DNA from: JANLSO01 sp031362405
GTDB lineage: Bacteria > Actinomycetota > Thermoleophilia > Miltoncostaeales > Miltoncostaeaceae
DNA: 16,749 bases
Direction of reading: 5' to 3'
Assembly: GCA_031362405.1 (NCBI GenBank)
Contig: JANLSO010000182.1
Span: forward strand, 1 to 16,749
Positions 6,843-13,969 of this stretch are shown piece by piece. The notes beneath the pieces are model-generated. The model saw only the letters and a list, made by a program, of their open reading frames with translations. It did not search any database and was not told the origin of the DNA. Made by a program: the position numbers and the translations under genes. Every line of letters starts with the position of its first letter. Position 1 is the first letter of the stretch.

Positions 6843-7646
6843 GGCGCCGAGGGGAACGCCGGTGCCGTCATGCAGCGGGATGAGGTCGTCGACGATCGCG
6901 TGTCGCACCACCTCACGAAGCGCTTCGGGGCACTCCAGGAGGGCGTAGTGCAACGGGCCGAGAGTCATCGCGATGTCCACGATCTCCTCAGGAGTTCCGG
7001 GGCCACTCGCGTAGAGCGTCAGATCGCGCGGATGAAAGTCGACGTCGCTCCACCCCGCGGCACCGACGACCGCCCGTGCGGTCGCGGCGTCGCCAAGAGA
7101 GAACGGCCCGTCGGCGGGGCCGGGAATCGCCAGCTCGACGCCCTTCTGGGTGGCGACCCGTTGGGCCACGTCGAGCGGGCGCTGCAGGACTTCGTTGCGA
7201 TCCCGCGCCTGCCAGACCGCAACGGCGAGGCGTCCGCCCACCGCGGTGGCCCGACGTAGGTTGGCGAATGCCGCGATGGGATCGTCGAAGAACATCACGC
7301 CAAATCGGGAGATCACGACATCCTGGGCGCCGGGGTCGAAGGCGTAGCCCTGGGCGTCGCCAACGGTCCACGTGATCGGCGCCCCCTCCCCGGGCTGCGC
7401 ACGCGCGGTGTCGATCAGCGGGGCCGACACGTCGACCCCGAGCACCGATCCACCCCGCCCAATCTCGCGGGCCGCGCGACGTGTCGTCGTTCCGCGGCCA
7501 CACCCGACGTCGAGCACGCGCTCACCGACACGCAGGCCGGCGACCTCGAACAGGACGTCGCTCACCGGGGCGATCTGCGCCTCGAGGTGATCCGCAACCT
7601 TCAGCCACCGCGCCGCAGTCTCACCCGCCCAGTCGGCGGTGGTCAT
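6810..7646 (-). CDS. Class I SAM-dependent methyltransferase
   Basis: 278 aa. SAM-binding motif I is VLDVGCGRGTTTRRAA, with the following acidic residue in VLGVDVSAPLI, motif II region WTVGDAQGYAF and the FGVMFFDDPIAAFANLRRATAVGGRLAVAVW stretch typical of UbiE/Methyltransf_11/25-like small-molecule methyltransferases. The substrate is unknown. I start it at ATG 7646, since MTTADWAGETAARW fits the usual short N-terminal helix; no strong Shine-Dalgarno is visible. It begins 16 nt after the amino-acid ABC ATPase stop and is probably the last gene of that operon, although its chemistry has no obvious link to transport. Its 3' end overlaps the convergent SRPBCC gene by 33 bp. Confidence 0.88.
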   Translation of the reverse strand: MTTADWAGETAARWLKVADHLEAQIAPVSDVLFEVAGLRVGERVLDVGCGRGTTTRRAAREIGRGGSVLGVDVSAPLIDTARAQPGEGAPITWTVGDAQGYAFDPGAQDVVISRFGVMFFDDPIAAFANLRRATAVGGRLAVAVWQARDRNEVLQRPLDVAQRVATQKGVELAIPGPADGPFSLGDAATARAVVGAAGWSDVDFHPRDLTLYASGPGTPEEIVDIAMTLGPLHYALLECPEALREVVRHAIVDDLIPLHDGTGVPLGASIAIVTARAG

Positions 7647-7662
7647 CGTGCTGGGCGGCTCA

Positions 7663-8409
7663 TCAGAGACGGCGGGCCTCGATGATCCGCTCGAGAAAGA
7701 GCTGCGTACGGGGATCCAGCGGCACCGAGAACATCTTCTCCGGCGGGCCCTCTTCCACGACACGGCCGTCTTCGAGAAAGCAGACCCGGTCGGCGATCTC
7801 CCGGGCGAACGACATCTCGTGGGTGGCGATCACCATGGTCATCCCCCCGGCGGCGAGCTCGCGCACCATGGCGAGCACCTCGGCCACGAGCACGGGATCA
7901 AGGGCGCTCGTGACCTCGTCGAGCAGCATCAGCTTCGGTTCGAGAGCGAGTGCCCGAACCATCGCCACGCGCTGCTGCTGCCCACCCGAGAGGCGATCGG
8001 GATACTCGTCGCACTTGTCCTCGAGGCCGATTCGCGACAGCAACTCGCGCGCCCGTTCGTCGGCGACGGCACGTGGCTGGCCAACCACCTCGCGCAGGGC
8101 GAGGGTGACGTTGCGCAGCACCGTCATGTGCGGGAAGAGGTTGAAGCTCTGGAACACGATTCCGATTTCGCGGCGCACCGCGTCGACCGCAACGCCCCTT
8201 TGGGTCAGGTCACGCCCGTCGAGCACGATGCGGCCTGCGGTGACCGGTTCGGTCAGATTGATGCAGCGCAAGAGCGTCGACTTGCCGGATCCCGAGGCGC
8301 CGATCAGGCAGATGACCTCGCCCTCGGCGACATCCAGGTCGATCCCGGAGAGCACCTCGTGTGCTCCGAAGCGCTTGACGACCCCCTCGATCCCGAGAAG
8401 GGCGCTCAC
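7663..8409 (-). CDS. Polar amino acid ABC transporter ATP-binding protein (GlnQ/HisP type)
   Basis: 248-aa cytoplasmic ATPase. Walker A GASGSGKST (37-45), Q-loop VFQSFNLFPHMTVLRNV (about 85-101), signature LSGGQQQR (140-147), Walker B LMLLDEVTSALDP (160-171) and switch His in ATHEMSFAREIADRV (His197). The FNLFPHMTVLENV-like block and THEMxFAR are hallmarks of polar amino-acid importers (GlnQ, HisP, ArtP). Residue 166 is Val instead of the usual Pro (DEVTSALDP), a variant seen in homologues and not expected to inactivate it. The GTG start overlaps the permease stop (GTGA). With the permease and binding lipoprotein upstream it forms a complete importer, with the ATPase and permease both presumed to act as homodimers. 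Confidence 0.94.
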   Translation of the reverse strand: MSALLGIEGVVKRFGAHEVLSGIDLDVAEGEVICLIGASGSGKSTLLRCINLTEPVTAGRIVLDGRDLTQRGVAVDAVRREIGIVFQSFNLFPHMTVLRNVTLALREVVGQPRAVADERARELLSRIGLEDKCDEYPDRLSGGQQQRVAMVRALALEPKLMLLDEVTSALDPVLVAEVLAMVRELAAGGMTMVIATHEMSFAREIADRVCFLEDGRVVEEGPPEKMFSVPLDPRTQLFLERIIEARRL

Positions 8410-9095
8410 GCGAAGCCCGCCTGCCGGCGTCGATCGTCACGCACCAGAAGCCAGTCGACGAGGCGCGTCATCGGGATGGTGATCACGATGAAGCACAGCG
8501 CCACCCCGATGACGGAGGTGGAGTTGAGGTTATTGCCCGCGTAGACGTTTGCGTTCTGAAGTCCCTCCGCAAGACCGATCACCGACACGAGCGCCGTGTC
8601 TTTCTGCAGCGATACGAAATCGTTCATCAGTGCGGGAACGACGTTTCGGACGGCCTGCGGGAGAACGACGAACCGCATCGTTTTTGTGTGCGATAACCCG
8701 AGCGAACGCGCGGCGGCAACCTGGCTGGGATGTACGGATCTGATTCCCGAGCGGTAGACCTCGGCGACGTATGCACCATAGGCCAGCGTCAGCGCGATGA
8801 CGCCCCACCAGAACAGATCGAGACCCGGGAAAACACCCGCGATCGGAAGCCCGAAGCCGACGAGAATGACCAGAACGATCAGCGGAACACCGCGAAACAG
8901 ATCGACGTAGGCGATCGCGATGATCCTCAGCGGCAGGCCTAGGCGACCTGGCGCGACCCGCATCACGACGATCACGAGGCCCCAGATCAAGACCAGGATC
9001 TCGGCGACGAACATCATCTTCAGATTGGTCTGAAAACCATCCCAGACGAGGGGAAAGCTCTCACGGAAATGGAAACCGGAGAAAAAGGTCTCCAC
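8406..9095 (-). CDS. Polar amino acid ABC transporter permease (HisM/GlnP type)
   Basis: 229-aa integral membrane protein with about five hydrophobic segments: MMFVAEILVLIWGLVIVVM, LFRGVPLIVLVILVGFGLPI, FWWGVIALTLAYGAYVAEVYRSGI, LVSVIGLAEGL and a final IGVALCFIVITIPMTRLVDWLL. The RGVPLIV block and the EAA loop (SQVAAARSLGLSHTKTMRFVVLPQAVRNVVPALMNDFVSLQKDTALVSVIG) are diagnostic of the His/Glu/Gln/Arg/opine permease family; this loop contacts the ATPase. Only one permease gene is present, so a homodimer is likely. It lies 64 nt after the binding-protein gene, with a stable hairpin in that gap, and overlaps the ATPase gene by 4 nt. Confidence 0.94.
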   Translation of the reverse strand: METFFSGFHFRESFPLVWDGFQTNLKMMFVAEILVLIWGLVIVVMRVAPGRLGLPLRIIAIAYVDLFRGVPLIVLVILVGFGLPIAGVFPGLDLFWWGVIALTLAYGAYVAEVYRSGIRSVHPSQVAAARSLGLSHTKTMRFVVLPQAVRNVVPALMNDFVSLQKDTALVSVIGLAEGLQNANVYAGNNLNSTSVIGVALCFIVITIPMTRLVDWLLVRDDRRRQAGFA

Positions 9096-9123
9096 GGGCG
9101 TGCCGTTCCTCTCCGCGAGGCGG

Positions 9124-9151
9124 ACCGGCCGGGGACGTTTTCCCGGCCGGT
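9124..9151. terminator. Intercistronic hairpin between binding-protein and permease genes
   Basis: A perfect 10-bp stem (ACCGGCCGGG at 9124-9133, CCCGGCCGGT at 9142-9151) with an 8-nt loop lies just after the binding-lipoprotein stop and before the permease. There is no T-run. Such hairpins in importer operons often act as partial terminators or protect the upstream mRNA, giving more binding protein than permease; that role is inferred. Confidence 0.6.
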
Positions 9152-9159
9152 GGCGCGCG

Positions 9160-9993
9160 CTACTTGATGACCGGGATGTCCACCTGGGTGGGGAAGTACG
9201 TCGTCAGAAGGCCCGGAATGAACCCGTCCTTTTGCATTCCACTGATGACCTTCGACAGCAGCGGCGTGTTCGGCGAGCCCTTCTTCAGGACGGCGCCGTA
9301 GTCCTCGCCGGTCTCGAACTGACCGATCACCGTGGCGTCGCTGTTCTTCTTGGCCCCGTCCTGCACGATCGGGACATCCGACAAGACGGCGTCGACCTGC
9401 CCGGCCTTCAGAGCCAGGAACATCGCGACCGTTGAGGGGTAGATTCGTGTCTTCTTGGTCGGCTTCAGGGTGTTGTCGAGGAAGAACTGCCCCGAGGTGT
9501 CGATCGCCACGCCGTACTGAAGTCCCCTGGCAGAGGAGAAGTCGCTCACCGTGACGCCCTTCGTGGCGAGGATGCCCTGGTTACTCTTGAAGTAGCCGAT
9601 CGAGAAGTCGACCTTCTCCCTGCGGTCGGGATAGATCGTTACTCCGTTTACGGCGAAGTCGCACGGACAGGGCGCTCCGGCTACCAGGCCGTTGAACCCG
9701 AAGTTGACCCACTTGACCTCGAGGCCGCCGAGGCGTCTGGCGATCTCGTTGACCATCTCGACCTCGTAACCCTGGTCGGAGATCTCCGAGATCTTGTTCG
9801 CGCCGACGATGAACGGAGGGTTGGGAAGCTGCGTACCGACCGTGAGGACCCCTGCCTCGCGGGTCGTGAAACCCGAGACCACGGCCTTGGTCGTCGATGC
9901 GGCCGGGGTGGACGACGACGTCTTGTCGTCGCCGCAGCCGGCGATGACCATCGCCGCGAGCGCGGCCAGAAGAAGGGCAAGAATGCGACGCAC
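9160..9993 (-). CDS. Polar amino acid ABC transporter substrate-binding lipoprotein
   Basis: 277 aa. The signal peptide MRRILALLLAALAAMVIAGC ends in a lipobox (Cys20), followed by a Ser/Thr/Ala linker to about residue 40. The mature part is a type II binding fold of the SBP_bac_3 (polar amino acid) family: GVLTVGTQLPNPPFIVG, YEVEMVNEIARRLG, FAVNGVTIYPDRREKVDFSIGYFKSNQGILA, LQYGVAIDTSGQFFLD, MFLALKAGQVDAVLSDVPI and FETGEDYGAVLKKGSPNTPLLSKVISGMQKDG. Tethered to the outer leaflet, it delivers the ligand to the adjacent permease. A CPC pair (Cys109, Cys111) in the ligand-domain region is unusual and might form a redox or structural element. The GTG start is supported by AAGGA 8 nt upstream. First gene of the operon. 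Confidence 0.94.
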   Translation of the reverse strand: MRRILALLLAALAAMVIAGCGDDKTSSSTPAASTTKAVVSGFTTREAGVLTVGTQLPNPPFIVGANKISEISDQGYEVEMVNEIARRLGGLEVKWVNFGFNGLVAGAPCPCDFAVNGVTIYPDRREKVDFSIGYFKSNQGILATKGVTVSDFSSARGLQYGVAIDTSGQFFLDNTLKPTKKTRIYPSTVAMFLALKAGQVDAVLSDVPIVQDGAKKNSDATVIGQFETGEDYGAVLKKGSPNTPLLSKVISGMQKDGFIPGLLTTYFPTQVDIPVIK

Positions 9994-10042
9994 GGTTCGT
10001 CCTTGTCGGGATGGAGCCTTTGGCGGCGAAACCTACCGGACC

Positions 10043-10068
10043 CTCCCGCGCACCGATGCCACCGGGAG
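10043..10068 (-). terminator. Weak hairpin after the broken lipoprotein gene
   Basis: A 6-bp stem (CTCCCG/CGGGAG) with a 14-nt loop sits a few bases past the lipoprotein stop, in the 77-bp gap before the ABC operon. Weak evidence, no T-run. Nothing else is seen in the gap. Confidence 0.25.
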
Positions 10069-10070
10069 CC

Positions 10071-10622
10071 TCAGGCGCGCGTCGCGCGCACCAGGATCAC
10101 GCCCTCGGAGCCGCCGGCCAGCGTCAGGCGAACATCGAGCTTCACGGCTCCCTCGGCGAACGACCCGGGGAACTTCACCGATGGCACGAGACCGCCAAAT
10201 GCGCCTCTCCCTTCGCCCGTTGCCGTGCCGGCGGCGTCGATGACGACGCGGTAACTCCCGACGACGTCATTCGTCCCTTTGAGCACCGCGCGCCGATCGT
10301 CGTAGCTGCCGCGCAGAAAGAGCGGATCGGTGGCGGGAAGGCCGAGGTAGCGGCCGCCGACCTGGGCGCACAAGGTAACGGTGCGTCGGTGGGGCTCGGC
10401 GGCGACCGTCAGCGTCATCGGCCCCGAACCGTTGGTCTCGGGGCTTGCCCATGTCCCCGATTAGCGGCCCACGATCCTCTCAATATCGAACGTCTCGGCG
10501 GCGGTCGCGGTCGTCGACACGGCGGCGTCGCTCGGCTCGTCGCACCCCGCCGCCGCGACGGGGATCAGCGAGACCGCGCCCACAATGGGGGCGGCGCGGG
10601 CGAAGAGCCGCAGTCGAAACAC
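10071..10622 (-). pseudogene. Small lipoprotein gene interrupted by an in-frame TAA
   Basis: Reading from GTG 10622, 53 codons encode a clear lipoprotein signal peptide (MFRLRLFARAAPIVGAVSLIPVAAAGC, lipobox VAAAGC) and a Ser/Thr/Ala linker, then stop at TAA (10463-10461). The same frame continues immediately, with no further stop, for 130 codons to 10071: SGTWASPETNGSGPMTLTV, VTLCAQVGGRYLG, PLFLRGSYDD, GSYRVVIDAAGTATGEGRG and KLDVRLTLAGG. This is a small beta-rich domain resembling exported SGTW-type beta-barrel domains. Signal and domain match each other in frame and type, so one gene broken by a single nonsense codon (or a sequencing error) is the simplest reading. Otherwise a 115-aa protein could start at ATG 10418 but would lack any export signal. 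It lies 60 nt after the oxidoreductase gene. Confidence 0.62.
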
Positions 10623-10682
10623 CCGCTAACCCTGGGCGACGGAGCCCACCTCGTCAAGTTTTGGCGAACCTTTCCCGGCGAG

Positions 10683-11774
10683 TCACAGCAGTGGAAACGC
10701 CGAAAGCTCGTCCTTTGGACACGCTTCAACGCTGCGCAGGTCGCCACTGCGACGCGCGGCCTCGATGATCTCGAGGACCGCCAGTGCGTCATGAGGATCA
10801 ACCGGGGGCGGTTTCGCCTCGATGATCGCCTGGGCCAGGCGGTGGTAGAACGCCGGCCACTCTCCGTGCGCCGTCTCGACGGTTCGCCGCTCGTCTCCGC
10901 GCACCAGTTGCCCCCACCGTGAGGGCGGCTCGGCTCCCCACGGCCCACACGGGCGTGGGCGGGCTCCGTCGCGGAGGGCGTCCTCTTGGATGTCGAGGTG
11001 CTCCTTGACGTACGCGGCCCGGGTGCCGAGTACGCGCATGCGTGGCCCCGCCTCGGCGGCCAACGCACTCATCCATAGGTGCGCATGAACGTCGCCGGCA
11101 AAGCGCAGCGCCAAGAAGGCGTCGTCATCTGCACCCGAGCCGCGACGGCTGGCGATCTCCGCGTAGACATGCGTGGGGTGGCCCAGAACGAGGCGGCATT
11201 GGTCGATGAGATGGCTGCCGAGATCAAGGAGGACGCCGCCGCCGTCGGCAGGCTCTGCCGATTCGCGCCAACGGGTCGGATCGACCGACGGGCGCCAGCG
11301 CGTGAATCGCGACTCCCAGCGGATGATGCTCCCGAGCGCACCCTCGGCCAGCAGTCTGCGCAAAGTAAGAAAGTCGCCATCCCACCGCCGGTTCTGAAAG
11401 ACGGTGAGCACCCGTCCGGCCGTGGATGCCGCCTCGATGAGCTCACGTGCCTGCGCCGAGGTCGCGGCCAACGGCTTGTCGACAACGACATCGAGCCCGG
11501 CGCGGATCGCGGCAAATGCGAGCGGGGCATGCGAACGATTCGGGGTCGCGACGACCACCAGATCGTGATCCGCGCGACGGTCCCAGACGTCGGCTGCATC
11601 GGCGGCGATGCGCGCGGTCGGATGCTCGCGCCGTGCCCGCGCCGCCCGGTCGGGGTCGGCGGTGACGATGGTTGTCAGGCGCGCAAGCGGCGTCGCGGCG
11701 ATAAGGGGCGCGTGCATCACCGCGCCCGCTAGGCCGAAGCCGATCAGCGCGACCCGAAGCGGGGGAGTGGTCAT
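10683..11774 (-). CDS. Gfo/Idh/MocA family NAD(P)-dependent oxidoreductase
   Basis: 363-aa cytoplasmic enzyme. The N-terminal Rossmann domain has RVALIGFGLAGAVMHAPLI (Gly-rich loop, about 11-17), ending VVVATPNRSHAPLAFAAIRAGLDVVVDKPLA, where DKP (99-101) stands for the family E-K-P motif. The C-terminal substrate domain includes WDGDFLTLRRLLAEGALGSI, a typical block for this family, and GGGVLLDLGSHLIDQ (178-192) with the catalytic-region D-x-x-x-H. It resembles the YvaA/scyllo-inositol dehydrogenase-like branch in QNRRWDGDF and LGSHLIDQ, but the sugar or cyclitol substrate is not certain. I prefer ATG 11774 over the longer open frame because the Rossmann strand begins right after it and GGGAG lies upstream. 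The gene is divergent from the PAC2 gene 81 nt away. Confidence 0.9.
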   Translation of the reverse strand: MTTPPLRVALIGFGLAGAVMHAPLIAATPLARLTTIVTADPDRAARARREHPTARIAADAADVWDRRADHDLVVVATPNRSHAPLAFAAIRAGLDVVVDKPLAATSAQARELIEAASTAGRVLTVFQNRRWDGDFLTLRRLLAEGALGSIIRWESRFTRWRPSVDPTRWRESAEPADGGGVLLDLGSHLIDQCRLVLGHPTHVYAEIASRRGSGADDDAFLALRFAGDVHAHLWMSALAAEAGPRMRVLGTRAAYVKEHLDIQEDALRDGARPRPCGPWGAEPPSRWGQLVRGDERRTVETAHGEWPAFYHRLAQAIIEAKPPPVDPHDALAVLEIIEAARRSGDLRSVEACPKDELSAFPLL

Positions 11775-11842
11775 ACGGCGCAGACTCCCACACGGCCGGG
11801 CCGCTCGGCCCACGCCCGCGGCCGATGCGGCACAAGCTGCTG

Positions 11843-11848
11843 TAGCGT
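11843..11848 (+). promoter_or_regulatory. Candidate -10 hexamer (TAGCGT), probably for a leaderless PAC2 mRNA
   Basis: TAGCGT (TANNNT) ends 7 nt before ATG 11856, the spacing expected if transcription starts at or next to the A of the start codon. No Shine-Dalgarno is visible before that ATG. Leaderless genes with this arrangement are common in actinobacteria. Confidence 0.45.
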
Positions 11849-11855
11849 GCGCCGG

Positions 11856-12731
11856 ATGGCGACTCTGCGATGGGATGAACGGCCCGAGGGCCTGCGCTCT
11901 CCGGCGCTCGTGTTTGCGTTCGGCGGCTGGAACGACGCCGCCGAGGCAGCCTCAACCGCCCTCTCGGTGGCGGGAGAGTCTCTGAACGCGAGCCGAGTGG
12001 CCGACATCGACCCTGATGACCTCTTCGATTTCCAGGCCGTGAGGCCGATCATCGACCTCTCAAAGCCGGGCGAGACGGAGCTGATCTGGCCGGAGATCGC
12101 CCTCTACGCGGCCCGCGTGCCGGGTGCTGCGCGCGACGTGCTCCTTCTGGCCGGCCCTGAGCCGTCGTTTCACTGGTCGGCGTTCTGCACCCTGATTCTC
12201 GACACGGCCGAGGAGTTCGGCGTCGAGCTGGTGGTGGGGATGGGCGCACTGCTCGCCGACGTCCCGCACACACGGCCGGTGCTCCTCACCGGCATCGCGT
12301 CACCGGGCGGCCTCGTGGAGGGAATGGATGCGCGGGCACCCAGCTACCGCGGCCCGACGGGCATCGTCGGCGTGCTACACGCGGCAGCCGCGGCCCGTGG
12401 CATGTCGACCGTTTCGTTGTGGGCCCCGGTGCCGCACTACGTGGCGGGCGCCCCGAATCCGGCCGGGGCACTTGCGCTCGTGCGCGGCCTCGAGCGCGTC
12501 ACCGGCGTGGCGATCGACGCGGGATCACTTGAAGACGCGGTTGTCGATCACGAGCGTCACGTCACCGCCGCCGTCGACCGAGATCCCGACGCGCGACGGA
12601 TGGTCGAACGTCTCGAGGCGGCCGCCCAAGAGCAGGAGCCCCCGTTCGGGGGCGCTCCACTTCCGACCGGCGACGCGCTTGCAGAAGAGCTCGGGCGTTT
12701 CCTGCGTCAGCGCGAGGCCGAACCCGACTGA
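11856..12731 (+). CDS. PAC2 family protein
   Basis: 291 aa (294 if started at GTG 11847). PAC2-domain landmarks: ALVFAFGGWNDAAEAASTAL near the N-terminus, DFQAVRPIIDL, then LLLAGPEPSFHWSAFCTLILDTAEEFGVELVVGMGALLADVPHTRPVLLTGIAS, and YRGPTGIVGVLHAAAAARGMSTVSLWAPVPHYVAGAPNPAGALALVRGLERVTG. Actinobacterial PAC2 proteins are related to archaeal/eukaryotic proteasome assembly chaperone 2; their bacterial role is not well settled. The C-terminal ~70 residues form a charged helical tail (ERHVTAAVDRDPDARRMVERLEAAAQEQE). ATG 11856 is preferred, as a TAGCGT hexamer ends 7 nt before it and GTG 11847 lies within that presumed promoter. The convergent 109-aa gene ends 4 nt away. Confidence 0.9.
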   Translation: MATLRWDERPEGLRSPALVFAFGGWNDAAEAASTALSVAGESLNASRVADIDPDDLFDFQAVRPIIDLSKPGETELIWPEIALYAARVPGAARDVLLLAGPEPSFHWSAFCTLILDTAEEFGVELVVGMGALLADVPHTRPVLLTGIASPGGLVEGMDARAPSYRGPTGIVGVLHAAAAARGMSTVSLWAPVPHYVAGAPNPAGALALVRGLERVTGVAIDAGSLEDAVVDHERHVTAAVDRDPDARRMVERLEAAAQEQEPPFGGAPLPTGDALAEELGRFLRQREAEPD

Positions 12732-12735
12732 GGCC

Positions 12736-13065
12736 CTACTGGGAGAGTGCCCGTCGGTGTCGGGCCACGCGGCTGGCGACGCGGCGGTAGGCCGAGACGG
12801 TGACCGGGGGGGTCGGGGCGGGCGACACGCCGTTGCTCGATTCGTCGTCAATGCCGGCCGGGAGAAACGCGGCGTCAGCAACCCAGGGCGCCGCGGGGTC
12901 GGACGGGAGCTGGTCGTACATGGAGGCGATGATGCATCGCACGCGGGTATCGGCACAGCCACCCTCCGCACCGGCCATGCCCGGGGGCCCGGTGTATCCG
13001 CCGGCCAACGGCGGCTCATGCTCGGCGTCGATGTGGGCTGAAGAGTGGCGAAGGCGAGTACGCAC
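12736..13065 (-). CDS. Small protein of unknown function following the sigma-like gene
   Basis: 109 aa, not recognised. No signal peptide or membrane segment. The first ~50 residues hold HIDAEHEPPLAGGY and two cysteines (GGCADTRVRCIIASMYDQLP), the middle is acidic/Pro-rich, and the end is strongly basic (VSAYRRVASRVARHRRALSQ), perhaps a nucleic-acid- or RNA-polymerase-contacting helix. The GTG start is supported by AGGAG 6 nt upstream. It lies 59 nt downstream of the ECF-like sigma gene in the same direction, the usual place of an anti-sigma or co-regulator, but no anti-sigma (ASD/ZAS) motif or membrane helix is seen, so this is only a positional guess. Confidence 0.65.
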   Translation of the reverse strand: MRTRLRHSSAHIDAEHEPPLAGGYTGPPGMAGAEGGCADTRVRCIIASMYDQLPSDPAAPWVADAAFLPAGIDDESSNGVSPAPTPPVTVSAYRRVASRVARHRRALSQ

Positions 13066-13124
13066 GCTGTGCTCCTGAATCGTGAAACAGGTTCCCGCAC
13101 CAGAGGGCGGGCCGGGTGTCGGCG

Positions 13125-13856
13125 TTAGGCCGCGGGCGGTCCGGTCCGCCGGTCGTACTCGGCGCGAACCCTGCGGATGGCACGCTGCGAGCGGCGTTGG
13201 GCCGCCCCAGATGTCGAGCCGATGAGCTCCGCGAGCTCCTCGTGCCCACGATCGACGGCCGGGCCGACGATCATCACGCGATCGGATGCGGGTTGTTCAT
13301 TGATGACCTCGGCGAGGGTCTCCGCGTCGCGGGCGGTTCTGGTGGCCGCCGGGGGCGCGCCAACCGGCCGTGTGAGTTCACCGAGGTGGGCTTGCCTCTG
13401 GCGGCCTTCCTTGCGCGAAAGATCACGCTCGGCGCGCGCCGCGCTGTGGGCGTGGCTGAGCAACCAGGTCGTGAGGCGCGCCCCGTGACGCTCGTCGAAC
13501 TCGGCGATACGCCGAGCGAACCTCCAGAACGTCGCGTTGAAGGCGCTCTGGTGGGCGTCGGGGTCGGCCCGCAGCCACGGGAACTGGCTCAGGTACCCCT
13601 TCGTGCCGGGTCCGTAGACCCAAATGGCCAGCTGCAGTGTGTTTCCGTCACGGTAGTTATTGCGGGCATCGCTGCACAACTGCGTGACGAGGGCACGTGT
13701 CATGGCCTCGTTTCGGTCGGCCAACCGTCGGGCGGCGTGATCGGTCGGATACACCACGTGCGCGAGTGAAAGGTAGATCGGGAGTCCTGGGACGACGGCC
13801 CGCGGCGGGTCAGCCGGAGGGTCGGGATCGCCAGACGAGCGAAGTGAACGCTCCAT
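13125..13856 (-). CDS. Divergent sigma-70 family (ECF-like) RNA polymerase sigma factor
   Basis: 243 aa. A sigma2-like region reads DPDAHQSAFNATFWRFARRIAEFDERHGARLTTWLLSHAHSAARAERD (about 90-140), matching the ECF pattern of an aromatic-rich helix, F-D-x-x-x-G-x-x-x-x-x-W-L and a basic run. A sigma4-like helix-turn-helix follows near the C-terminus: DRVMIVGPAVDRGHEELAELIGSTSGAAQRRSQRAIRRVRAEYD (about 195-238), with HEELAELIGSTSGAAQRRSQRAIRRVR in place of the usual EIAELLGISEGTVKSRLHRARRRLR. The ~50-residue linker is ordinary for ECFs, but an N-terminal extension of ~80 residues is not. ATG 13856 is supported by AAGGAG 7 nt upstream. It lies divergent from a small membrane-protein gene, and the two promoters share the same bipartite sequence. 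A related DNA-binding protein without sigma activity cannot be excluded. Confidence 0.62.
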   Translation of the reverse strand: MERSLRSSGDPDPPADPPRAVVPGLPIYLSLAHVVYPTDHAARRLADRNEAMTRALVTQLCSDARNNYRDGNTLQLAIWVYGPGTKGYLSQFPWLRADPDAHQSAFNATFWRFARRIAEFDERHGARLTTWLLSHAHSAARAERDLSRKEGRQRQAHLGELTRPVGAPPAATRTARDAETLAEVINEQPASDRVMIVGPAVDRGHEELAELIGSTSGAAQRRSQRAIRRVRAEYDRRTGPPAA

Positions 13857-13915
13857 GGTGCTGCTCCTTGTCGTAGGGCACACGACCGACCGGTTGGATG
13901 ACCGGCCTCACACCT

Positions 13916-13946
13916 TTATGGGCAGGCGACCACGATTCCCCGACAC
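13916..13946 (-). promoter_or_regulatory. Putative alternative-sigma promoter of the sigma-like gene (GTGTCGG-N15-TGCCCATAA)
   Basis: Reading leftward, GTGTCGG (13946-13940), 15 nt, then TGCCCATAA (13924-13916), ending 59 nt before ATG 13856. The identical pair with identical spacing precedes the divergent gene at 13999. The bipartite -35/-10 layout fits a single alternative sigma factor. Recognition by the neighbouring sigma-like protein (autoregulation) is inference. Confidence 0.55.
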
Positions 13947-13969
13947 GTGCACGCGCTCGGTCGGCCAAA

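Noticed and set aside
7481..8544. Two long rightward open frames across the ABC ATPase gene
   Set aside because: Both lie antisense to an ATPase with intact Walker A, signature and Walker B motifs; their translations are low-complexity and have no ribosome site.
13117..13123. Third GTGTCGG occurrence near the sigma-like gene
   Set aside because: It points rightward into the end of the sigma-like gene and no TGCCCATAA follows at the right distance, so it is not part of the promoter set.
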